A stretch of DNA of 64,000 bases from Cladopsammia gracilis (taxonomy: Eukaryota > Cnidaria > Anthozoa > Scleractinia > Dendrophylliidae), in contig JAJGOT010000474.1 of NCBI GenBank assembly GCA_022457155.1, positions 372,001 through 436,000 of the forward strand, given 5' to 3'. The translations under genes were made by a program, and so were the position numbers. Shown one piece after another: positions 32,601-44,600 of this stretch (position 1 is the stretch's first letter; every line of letters starts with the position of its first letter). Under the pieces are notes generated by a model. That model was not told the origin of the DNA and ran no database searches. It saw only the letters and a program-made list of their open reading frames with translations.

Positions 32601-35600
32601 TTTCCTGTGTAAAGGCAAATTCCGATTAAACTTGCGATTAAAGGCAAATTGCGATTAAACTAGTAACTGAAATTAATAAGTTAGATGGCGCTTTCTAAAA
32701 TAAAGTTTGCTTTCAAGATTTTTTGATTCGCGAAAACATTATGCGAATCATCTTTACAGATAAGAGTGGCATTCTATATACACAGGAAAAGTCGGAAATT
32801 TTAGAAAACACTAGATATAAATAAAGCAGGTTGCAGAATTTCATTATTATTTTGTGATGAATTCGCCCGCGCTGCAGTTAGGATAAATAAATCGCCAAGC
32901 CTTCCGGAAGCAGAAAATCACTGAATTCTGATAAGCGTTTAACTCTTTTATTAAAGGGAAAGACATTTTCATTCAAGGAAATATGAGTTTCATTGAAACG
33001 TGTTGACCTTTAGAACAAATATTTTGGATTCATGATCATGAATCGAATTACATTTCACACGAAATTTGCATATATGAAATCAAACAGGGGGGTCATGATG
33101 CGTCACGCAATATTTTTATTAAAATGTTTCACAGTTTTGACATTATAAAAGCAGAATCTCCTGAATCCGATTACATGTATTTTTTTTCATTATCTCAGAT
33201 AAATTTAGAACTTCCAAAAATTTATTGGAAATCTGGGCAGGAGGAGGGGTCTCTGGGGCTTGGAAATACAGGTGGGAGGGAGGGGGGGAGTCTAGCGGGC
33301 CAGGAAATCCGGGCGGAGGGGGAGGGGTCAAACAGTCTTGCCGTCCGACGGTTGGGGGGTGGATTCTTTCTGGAATAACCCAATGAAATAGAAATAATTC
33401 ACGGTTTGGGAAGTATTAGACTAGTGTGGGTTTGATAAGGAATCAACAAATTAAATATTCCAAGCGAGTACAGAAAAATTGGTAGCTTCAATCAACATGT
33501 CTTGTGTGATGATACAATGTGTGTCATGCAAAATTCGTTGACGGGGAAGGAGTGCGTGACCCGTTTAAAATAAACCGTAAAACTTTCTTACGCAAGCGCA
33601 TGAGTGTAGGCTACAATAGTAGCCTCTTGTTTTGGATGAAAGTTCATTCTGTAAACTTTATTTTAACGCCAAAAAAAAAATTTCGATAAATTTTCGATCT
33701 GAAGGTACACTGTAACCTTAATTAATAGGCCAGGTACCTGCAGCCTATGAATATAATTATGCCAAATGGAATTAAAGATCTGACAAAATGCTGGAACTCG
33801 CTGAACTGAAGCTACAATCTGCAATCAGTATAAATGTGGTCACTCAAAGATCTGATAACATGCTGTCACAAGATTATCTGAGACTTTCAAACACCTACTG
33901 AAATGACAGTAATTCTAATTCTTGTGTATGTTACTTGTATGTAATGTTGAAATGTAAATGGTGTGTATAAAATAAGTTCCTCACATAATCTTTTCAAAAT
34001 CCCTGATGAAGTCTGTTCTAACATGACTTGTATCAGATGAAACTGGTCTAGTAATTAAAAGCAAGATCAGTTGCTGTGCGCTGCCCACTTTTCTTTTGAT
34101 AAAAACATGGATGCAAAGGACAGTTGCCTTTAGTATTAGGCAGACTACTACAAGACAGACTTTGCTCACTGCAGCTGTTTTTTGTTTTGTTTCACAGGCT
34201 TCAAGAGCAAGAGCATCCCATGGCCAAGCTATATTTGCAGAAAACATACCAAAGCTGCAGTCAATGTACACTGTACAGTGTACGTGTAGCTCTTTGAAAG
34301 GAATAATGAAAAGCAAAAACAAAGAATCTTGAACAGCTGAAAAAGGGTGTAACATTAGGATCTAGGGAGTTATAATAAAACAATTGAAAAACAGCTTTTT
34401 AATGAGTCGTGTACGTTTACTTTGCCTATGAATGTTCGCATTAATTTACATGATAGTAAACAAGCGAGCTGGCTCGATTTGGTTCCCTCGTTTGATTAAC
34501 ATGATATTTACAGGCTCCCTTATTCGATTTACATGATATTCACAGGCTCCCTTATTCGATTTACATGATATTCACAGGCTCCTTTATTCGATTTACATGA
34601 TATTCACAGGCTCCTTTATTCAATTTACATGATATTTACAGGCTCCCTTATTCGATTTACATGTTATTTACAGGCTCCCTTATTCGATTTAAATGTTATT
34701 TACAGGCTCCTTTATTCGATTTACATGTTATTTACAGGCTCCCTTATTCGATTTACATGTTATTTACAGGCTCCCTTATTCGATTTACATGTTATTTACG
34801 GGCTCCGTTATTCGATTTACATGTTATTTACAGGCTCCTTTGTTCGATTTACATGTTATTTACAGGCTCCCTTATTCGATTTACATGTTATTTACAGGCT
34901 CGTTTATTCGATTTACATGTTATTTACAGGCTCCCTTATTCGATTTACATGTTATTTACGGGCTCCGTTATTCGATTTACATGTTATTTACAGGCTCCCT
35001 TATTCGATTTACATGTTATTTACAGGCTCCTTTATTCGATTTACATGTTATTTACAGGCTCCTTTATTCGATTTACATGGTATTTACAGGCTCCTTTATT
35101 CGATTTACATGTTATTTACAGGCTCCTTTATTCGATTTACATGTTATTTACAGGCTCCTTTATTCGATTTACATGTTATTTACAGGTTCCTTTATTCGAT
35201 TTGCAGGATATTTACGGGCTTCCTTATTCGATTTACATGTTATTTACAGGCTCCTTTATTCGATTTACGTGATATTTACAGGTTCTCTTATTGAATTTAC
35301 ATGTTATTTACAGGTTCCTTTATTCAATTTACATGCTATTTACATGGTCTTATATCCCTGGTTTGAGAAATTTACAAGATCTTTTCCATAATTTACATGT
35401 TTCACCTCAATTATTTACATGTTTTTTACAGGATTTCTCAAAACATGTAAATGGGTAAAAATCATGTAAATTTTCATTTACAGTATCTTTTTGAGGATTT
35501 ACATGTTATTTACATGTTTTTTACATACTATGGAAATTTTCAATTTTTCCAGTGTAGTATGATTTAAGATGTGCTGATTATTTTGCTGCAAACCAGGTGC

Positions 35601-38600
35601 TCAATGAAATATGTCCCGACAGACTTGTCACTTATAGCCAGAAAACATACTTATAGTAGGAAACTAATTTACTTTGTTGGCAATCAAAACTTGAAGAAGA
35701 AAAAAGTCAAGCGTTTTCCTTTGCGCTTGGCTCTGCCATTAACGGACTTCGAGGACATTCTGATAGAATCATGACGCATTGAATTTTTAAGAGCGTGCGT
35801 GCCTTGCTAATAAAATTAGCATATCAAAATCGAAACCGTCAAAATAAATCAAAACTGGGGTTGTGGGGAATAACTTTTCTTGTTCTTGTTTGTTTGTTGT
35901 TTTTAGCGCTTTGTGATGAACTGCTTTTGAGAATAATGTCATGTTTGCGTCATAAACTGAATGCATGTCATCTTACGGCAACCGAGTGTCAATTGGGTTG
36001 GTTCCCACTAGCAATGGAAGAGGAATAAGAAACAAAATCGGAATCTTACGATCCTAGTAGACATCAAAACGACGGAAGAGGGTAGTAAGCCACGGAATCG
36101 GAAAGAAAAGAAAACCTGATCCTTCCTATTCCAATTCAGTCGAGCTTCCGATTCCGATTGCGACTCGGTTCCCGATTACGTTGCTAGAGAAAAACAGCCC
36201 TTTATGCTTAAGTTACAATGCGTGTAAGAAGTAGGCAATGCTCTATTGTTCCGCGGCATTTCGCTTTCCCCACATAAGAATGTTTGGGTTTTTTACTGAG
36301 AATGCATCAACCTACGGACGACATGGGTTTTTTTTTTAAATAAAATGTACTGGAACTTTATTTTAAAGCGATGTTTATTTTGTGTTACAAGATTTCATCC
36401 AATCGTGAAACGCAAAAACAATGGCCAAGATAGGCTTCTAATTTTCCCACATAGATTTTTTGTTGCATTAAAACTCAGATTAGTTTTCACTAAAAGGTAA
36501 TTGATAAGTAAACTAGAGAGAAATAAATGCACTACCTGGTTAAGTTATGGTAGGTTTTCACGTTTTAGCCAATGAGGTGGACGGTTTTAACAATATCACA
36601 ATTACCACCTTTCTGCATTCCCTGCAGTTAGGTTGCCTACTTCTTACTAGGACCATTACTTAAACGTCCGACGAAGATAAATATGAATATGCAAATGTGC
36701 TGTTTGGTTCGTGTTTCCCTTCACGTGTTTGTTCTTACCAACTTAAAGTTGTTATTCATCCGGCAAATTCAAAATAACGTCCAGTTGTGACGACAGTACG
36801 GTCGTTTTGCAATCAAGCCAAGGCCAGCTACATAAGGTTGGGAAACTACAACTATCCACATTACCGTCGTTGCCGAAACCAAATCTCGTCAAAATTTAAG
36901 CTGTGCTCAATAGTTTATTCTTGCCATCGTGAAATCTTGGAGAAATAGACACTGCCCTCTTCTTTTCTAATTAGGTTTTTCTTACAGTAATTGGTTTAAG
37001 AAAAAAATATGCTGCGTTCGACCAGTTATTTGCACCAGTTTGCAACCAAAAAATGTCAGCTTTCCTTAAATGTCAATAGAAAGCGGTGTGTCAATTCAGT
37101 GATGAATCGATCACAACGACTCATATTTTTTGTTTGCAGATGGTATCTATGCCATTTAACCCATTTACCTGGGACATAACAAGAGGAAGGGTTCATTCAG
37201 ATGTCTTAACACTGGAACTAAAAGACGACCAACGAAAAACGGTCAAGGTATCGCAACTTCCAAGTGACGTTACTATGAAAATTTCTCTCAAACAACCTTA
37301 CGGTGTTGTAGAAAACCCTCATTTGTTCATAAAGAAAAATGGTTCTCGTTTTCACGAAGTAAATGTTGGTTATGAAAACACATTAATACAAATAGAAGCA
37401 CACGCAACTTTTAATCTCGTTATATTTATGAGATTTGGAAGCCGACCAACCAGCCAAGAACACGACCTGAATGGAACTGTATCGAGAAACGAGATTTGCG
37501 TTTGGACAAGAATCCAAGGAAAACTCGGCTGGAAGCGACTCTGCTATCCAAACGGAATGAACCCTATTCAGTTTCTAGCACAGAAAGCTGGAAAGTATTA
37601 TGTCGAGGTGCGAAGGGACGAGAGCTTTGTAAAACCTCAGCAGAGACAGAAACGTTCATGTTTTGGACATGGAAGGCAAAAGCGTTCCTGTGTTCAGGTG
37701 AAAAGTCCTCCTCCTACACCAAGTCAGATAAAAAATGTAAGTGTTGTGCCTGCCTATGATCCAAGCACAGATCACAACTACACTTTGAAAGTAGCCCTGG
37801 CGAGTTGTGTTTATTGGTCAGATTATCGGCAGATGTGGACAACAGAGGGTTGTCAGGTAAGATTGAACCAAATTTATCATGGTATTGATGGTATAGGTGG
37901 TATTGCTGTTGATTCAGTGAACGATGTGCAGATACAAACTGCTATAACCTCAGCTACTGAAATACGAATTCTCTGTAATGAACCAGTAACTTGTGTCATA
38001 GAACGGTTTTCAATTGAGTGTCATTAAACCAAAACCTAAGTAATCACCTGGCCAATCACAACAGAAACAGACAATCCTATGAACCAATCAGGAGTCAAGA
38101 AAATATATGTAGCAGGCGCTAAGCGCGGGAAAAAGGGCACAAGTTATCACGATTGGTTTTGGTTCTACGTCTGATTGGTTAAGAAGGTGGCGCGAATATT
38201 TTCGCCAATCACAAACCATAGCAATGCAAAACCGAAGCAATCGCGAAATTACTTTCGACACTCAATTGAAAATCGCTCTATATCGACATATACTTTGTGG
38301 AGACTGTTATTACAATATGCAGTATCAACTACAAAGGTGGACAAACATCTTGGGAAAAATTATAATTTTCGTTATCTTTGTAGGCAAGACAAAAACCCTT
38401 GCACCCCTCTCCTCCCACGTCTTATACAATGTTGTGCAAGCCCTTCCCCTTCCTCCTCCTTTTCCCATGCCACCTCCTCCTCCCCCCACCTTACAATGTT
38501 GGGCCCGTGAATCCGGAATGCTTCCTGGCTCTCACCATTGATTTAGTGTACAGGGAGTACAACTCGTTTAAAAACGCAAAGGGGGGATTTTCTCTCAGAT

Positions 38601-41600
38601 CAGGTCATGCATCCATTTGCTGGTTGTAGGTTTTAAGGCGTTAAGGTTGGCCCAACATTGTAGGTTGTATATACAGTCGCTTACGTCCTTTTCTCGAAAC
38701 GTCGCAAAGAATAAAGGTTGTTGTCTCTTTTTGTCCGCTTATACACATAGGACGAACTTTGGTATAAAAAGTGCAAGTACTGTACAAGCAATGGAGCAAC
38801 TCTGAATTGAAAATCTATCTAGGCGTGATTTTAAACAGGATCTGAAAACGAACAGCGTCTTTGTGCTCAAGTCCCTTCATTCAAGGCTAGAAATGAATAT
38901 ATCTGCCAATTTAACGTTTCGTTTCTCACAATTTCCACAGGTTCTATCTGCCACTGTAAATGGCTTTATAAATTGTTCTTGCAACCACTTGACGTCATTC
39001 GGAGGAAGTGTTCTGTTGAAACCAAATCGAATCGACTTTGACAAGGTCTTTGTAGAATTCGCAAAACTTGGGGAGACGGGAAATGTGTCTGTCATTGTGT
39101 TCATTTCGTTGGTTTTTGTGACTTATTTTGCCGTGATCATCATTGTCAGACGAGAGGATAGAAAGGATGCTGTTAGAATGGTAAGTTTACCAATTTTACG
39201 TTTTTATATAGTTATTTTCATTTCCATTCGTTCGTTTTAAATTCAAACGGAAATTTATGTCTACCCGGCAACGGCTACACATTTTGATATACTAAACATT
39301 AACCTTTAAGTTTAGTGGTAAGCGCAGTGAACTTTGAATCAGACAGTCAGTGGTCGATCATTGGTGTTGTTTACTATGACACGAATGTTTGTTATGGCTA
39401 ACGAGGAAGAGCTGGGAAAAAAAACATAATACTGTGCTGGGAATGACTATAATGTATTAGTGGAGTGGGAATGACAGGAAGGGGGTTTGGTTTAGCAATA
39501 CTATTACCTGCCTTCTCCTTGCATGTGGGCTGTCTGTAGCTCGTTTGAGAATAACTGCTAACTTCCAAGACATAATCAAAACAATACAAGGGGATCAGTG
39601 TCAATCACGCTCGATCTCCAATTCTAAAACCCTTGGGATTTTGCGATGTTGCAGTATATCGGAAACATTTAACAATTAATAGATAGCCTGTGATGTGCTC
39701 TACAAGATAAGGTAAATATTGTGGGTTGTGGCGCTGCTGGGGTCCGTGATGTCATCCAAAATGGCCGCCAACTTGACCGCCATCTTCGATTTTACTAAAA
39801 ATTCAAATTTATCGGAAAAAGCCGGAAATTGCATATCTTTTTGCTAGAGTTGCAAAATAAGATACAATTTAACATTGTGATTCTTTTGGTAGCAGTTTAT
39901 ATGTTCTTTTAACCGATAAAAGGTGAAAAATACGCATTTTTATCGTAACCATAGCAACCGGTTGTCGCCAAACGTTACCAAAATATGTCTCAAGGATAAA
40001 CGAACAGCTATGGAAGACGACATGTGCTAATCATAAATGGTCTTGAAAAACTCGGAGAAAACACTTGTCATTTAGCGGTTACTTTTGGGAGCCTTATTGT
40101 AGTACACTGAGGTGACGGAAATCAGCATTTTCGAATTCCGTACGTTAGGAACCCTGATGAAACACGTTCTATCGTGTTTGATAGATGACTTTTCACTAGC
40201 CAGTGTTGAGGACTATGCGGGTACGGCTTCCTGTCATGTCTGCCCCGCGGCCTCTGTTCACGTAATTGGTGTATTTGATTATGGATTTTTAATGAGTTGT
40301 TGAAGGTTTACCGCAGCATTGTTCAATAAACTTTTTTTTCTTATTTTGTTTCACAAATCAATTTTATTTCCCTTTATTTAACACAATCTACCACAATAAT
40401 GTCAGTGTCTGTTAAACCTAACCACCAGGATGTTGACTTTAGGCCTGTCGTGTAAGGGAACTTCCCACATCACCAGAGAATAACTACGAATATAAAATAA
40501 CAATCACAACGGGAATCTGGAGAAATGCCGGAACAACAGCTAAAGTGGCCATGAGGATTTACGGTACCGAAGACAGCACTGAAGTAATTACTCTAAACTC
40601 CGACGAAAATGCGAATGGCTCGCTGTTTTATCGTGGAAGCTCGGAAGTCTTTCTTTTGACTATTAAAAGTTCTTTGGGTTGTGTGAATGGCTTGCGAATC
40701 GGACACGATAACACTGGAGTTAGTCCCTCATGGTTTCTTGAAGACGTTGTTATTCTTGACGTACAGACACTCAATTCATGGACATTTCATAATAGGCAGT
40801 GGTTAGCTCTTGAACGAGGAGACGGAAGAATTGAACGGATTTTGAACGATTCCTCTGATAACTCAGACTTTAACAGTGAAGTGTGGAAATGGTGGAGAAA
40901 AAGCCTTACGGAGAAACATGCATGGGTGTCCATTTTGGCGAAGCTATCAAGAGATAGCTTTTCAAGAGTACAGCGAGCATCGTGCTGTCTCTCAATACTA
41001 ATGTCAGCTATGTTAGCAAACGCATTGTTCTATGACGTCACCAAGATGTCATCTTCCAACTTCATCCAGGTGGGACCCCTAAAATTTACTTGGAGACAAG
41101 TAATGGTCGGAATTCAGAGCGCTCTCATCATTGCACCAGTAAACATCCTCATCGCTTTCTTGTTTGAGAAAGGGAGCTTGAGTACGTCTGGTCAACAAAA
41201 TCAGGCTAGCAATGCAAGGAAATGTCTTATTAACGCGGCATGGATACTTTGCTTCTTTACCAGCAGCATCTCGGCAACACTGACCATCTTTTACAGCCTT
41301 GTATGGGAGAAGAGAATATCGGAACAGTGGCTGTCTTCAATGGTAATATCATTTGTTGTAGACGTCACGATAACAGAGCCGACAAAATTGTTCGTCGCAG
41401 CTCTATTAGTGGCAGTAGTCAGGAAGAAAAGGCAAAGGGAAAAGATTCCATCAGCGGCTGTTAAGGAAACGCAACAAGTAACTGCCCAAGGAAGATTATT
41501 TAAGATGAAACTCTCGACGGTAGAGGAAATGCGAAGATGTCAGGCGAGAAAGCAGAATTTGTCACGTTTCGCCGTTGAACTTTTCGTTTACGGTTTATTT

Positions 41601-44600
41601 ATAGCTATTCTGATGATAGTTTGTTATGGAAATAGGAATGATCATCGCTACTTCATGATTAAGTCGATCCGCGAAGGCCTGCCACGATTTCATAAGGTAT
41701 GCTATATGAGACATGTCACTTTTATGGTAAATAACTTCCTCTTGTTTATTTTACTATCAAAGTCGCACACCGATATTTTATGTACTTATGTCTTTATTTG
41801 AAACCTCAGTTCCATAATTAGGCATTATATTTAAACAGTTATCTATTGCGTTTGTCTTAATGACTTGTTGCCTTTGTTTAAATTGTTTCTTAGCATTTTC
41901 GCGGCGTATTTGTATGTTTCAATAATATACTCAAGATTCTGAGAAATTCTTTGCGCCGAGGCTAGGAACGTGTTAGAATATTGAGAAGAATTGTTTTAAA
42001 GTTAAATTAAGTGCATATAAAAGACGTGAAGTCTTGTTCTTCTCGCCAATAATATACTTGTTTTTTGGTTTACTCGTTTTTGTCTTGTTGCGTAGTTTGT
42101 TTCTCTCCCTGCATAGTCATCATTATATTGTGTTGTTGTTGTTTTTGTTCAATTTCCGATTTATGTTTAATCTTTCTTTTACCCCCCCCCCCCCCCCCCC
42201 CCCGTCGCCATCGTCCCTGTTATGAGAAGAGGTGTTGTAGATTGACACACTGCTTCTACTGTTTGCGTAATATGTTATTGTCTCTGTGTGGGAACGCATA
42301 ATCATGTTGGAAGAACCGCATACTTCTAAACATTGAAGCTAAAACAGCAATAGCGTTAACACTGATCAAGATACTAATCGCCAATACTTCTTCTACTGAT
42401 CAATAAAGATCTACTGATCAATAAAGAAACGAATTTTCATATCAGAAGTATCTCAGACTTTGTTTGAAGATGGTCGGTAAAAAACTTGATCGTTTTTAGG
42501 AAAATTATAATCACAATTTTTAAAGAGGCAAAACATAAACTTTGGGAAACTTCTCCTGTGTATCAACTTTATTTTTTTTTAATTTTAGGTATCTAACAAC
42601 ACCCTGTACTGGAGCTGGGTACGGACAATTTTTGTCCCAGGCATTTATGCAGGATCGTGGTACAATTTCCTCATCGGAATGCCGCGCCTTACACAACTCA
42701 GAGTCAAGCCAAGTAAGTAGTTGTTCATATTCAATTGCCAAGTAATCCAGCGATTAGTGGTTTTCGTTAACTCAGCAACAATAACATGTTACTTGTCGTT
42801 AACATATTTTAGCATATACTAAAACAGTGGATAGCGTTGTTTGCGCGCTCTGATTGGCTTCTGGAACTCAGGATAGCAAGTGCTATTTTCATTGCTATGT
42901 TTGCGCCGTAATGGCCTCACGCGCTACATAAATTAGCACATTTCCCCTCCTGAGACCGTTGTAATGCCTTTGGGTATTTCGCTTAGTATTTATACGCCCT
43001 CCCGACTTGAGATCGTTCTCATTTTGCGTTCATGCCCCGAGAGGTCTCTTCAGAGGTGTCCTTTTTTGCTTCTCTCACCCGTCGCTGAGCACTTCACCTT
43101 CATGGCCGAAGTTCCTGCAGCTTTTCCTACGGACGTTTTAGAAGCCGCTCGCCGTGTTGTTCGCGTCGCAGCCGAAGCTCCTGCTGCTGGTGTTGCTTAA
43201 GCTCCCGCTGCTGGTGCCGCTGGCGAAAACCCCGCTCCACCCGCCAAAGAACTTTCCTGGACGTTAATCGTCTTTTAGTCTGTTTTCTAGGCGTGTGTCG
43301 CCCCCTGGTTAGCTTTCATGGCGTATGTCGCCTTAAGTTAGTTTTTTACGACGAGTGTCGTCTTTAAGTTTGTTTCTAGGCATGTGTCGCCTTCAAGTTA
43401 GTTTTCATGGCGTGTGTCGCCTTCAAGTTCAGTGTTTTTATGGCGTGTATCGCCGTCAAGTTTGTTTACTGGCGTGTGTCGCCTTCAACTTAGCTTTCAC
43501 GGCGTGTGTCGCCTTCAAGTTCAGTGTTTTTATGGCGTGTGTCGCCTTCAAGTATGTTTATTGGCGTGTGTCGCCTTCAAGTTAGATTTCACGGCGTGTG
43601 TCGCCTTCAAGTTCAGTGTTTTTATGGCGTGTGTCGCCTTCAAGTTTGTTTATTAGCGTTTGTTGCCTTCAAGTTAGCTTTCACGGCGTGTGTCGCCTTC
43701 AAGTTCAGTGTTTTTATGGCGTATGTCGCCTTCAAGTTTGTTTATTGGCGTGTGTCGCCTTCAAGTTAGCTTTCACGGCGTGTGTCGCCTTCAAGTTCGG
43801 TGTTTTTATGGCGTGTGTCGCCTTCAAGTTTGTTTATTGGCGTGTGTCGCCTTCAAGTTCAGTGTTTTTATGGCGTGTGTCGCCTTCAAGTTTGTTTACT
43901 GGCGTGTGTCGCCTTCAACTTAGCTTTCACGGCGTGTGTCGCCTACAAGTTCAGTGTTTTTTATGGCGTGTGTCACCTTCAAGTTTGTTTAATGGCGTGT
44001 GTCGCCTACAAGTCAGTTCAGTGTTTTTATGGCGTGTGGCGTCTTCAAGTCTGTTTAATGGCGTGTGTCGCCTAAAGATAGTTCTCTTGGCGTATGTCAC
44101 CTACAAATTTGTTCTCATGGCGTTTGTCACCTTCAAGCTAGTTTTTGTGGCATGGTATTGCCTTTTAGTTTGTTTTCACGGGGTGTGTCGCCTTCAAGCT
44201 TTTCGCTTGTGTTCTCTTTCAAGTCAATTTTCAAGCGTATGTCGCCTTTCAAGTAAGCCTGTGGCGTGTGTTGCCTCCCCAGTTTGTTTTCATAGCGAAT
44301 GTCTATTCTGTGTGTCAGTTTTCGTAATGTGCCGCCTTTTGTGATTGTTTGTGTGATTTTTTCTTGCCGCGTCCCCAAGGACGCATCGCTTGTCAAACTA
44401 GGTGCTTCGGCGTCACTGTTTATTGCAAATCAGACTTATTTTGCATCTCACCTACGTTTCGCAATTTTCGGGTCGCGCCGCCTTTAGCCGACTTAGCCAT
44501 TTGTCTTCGTATGTCTCATTTTGCGGTTATGTTCATGGCACAAGATTTTCTTTTCGCTGTACGTTTAACTTTCGGCCGTTTGTTATTGTTTGTATTACAT

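Larger units (their letters stand above)
28810..33860. repeat. Large inverted repeat inside the CACTG element
   Basis: The left arm (about 28810-29890) is the reverse complement of the right arm (about 30064-33860). The right arm is interrupted by a 507-bp MITE (30531-31037) and a 2.4-kb Kolobok-like element (31292-33717), and the left arm by a 140-bp hairpin (29389-29533). Shared landmarks include the CCCGTCCCGGCAGAAAAACC block, CTTGCTTCAAACTCGGACGA, and GGCCAGGTACCTGCAGCC. A further direct copy of a 110-bp block (AGACTTTCAAACACCTACTG) occurs at 29950 and 33885. Confidence 0.88.
22688..35554. mobile_element. 12.9-kb CACTG-ended (CACTA-like) transposon
   Basis: The ends are inverted copies, CACTGGAAAAGTTGAAAATT at 22688 and CACTGGAAAAATTGAAAATT at 35554 on the opposite strand, matching 22 of 24 positions. 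They are flanked by TAG at 22685-22687 and 35555-35557. CAC termini, a 3-bp duplication and repeat-rich subterminal regions are features of the EnSpm/CACTA (CMC) group. No DDE transposase was recognised, so it appears non-autonomous. It makes up most of the polycystin intron 22387-37139. Confidence 0.75.

Noticed and set aside
34490..35345. CRISPR-like repeat array
   Set aside because: Units are contiguous with no unique spacers, the DNA is eukaryotic, and there are no cas genes.
34629..35391. Three overlapping ORFs of 203-232 residues
   Set aside because: Products of the 32-bp tandem array, present in all three frames with the same shifted peptide; not coding.
37857..38027. Open frame continuing 57 codons past the exon 5 donor
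   Set aside because: A strong GTAAGA donor and the GPS continuation at 38941 (CNHLTSF) show that this is intron.
38175..38805. Overlapping plus-strand ORFs in the intron after exon 5
   Set aside because: Low-complexity proline-rich readings of a C-rich stretch; no splice support or family match.
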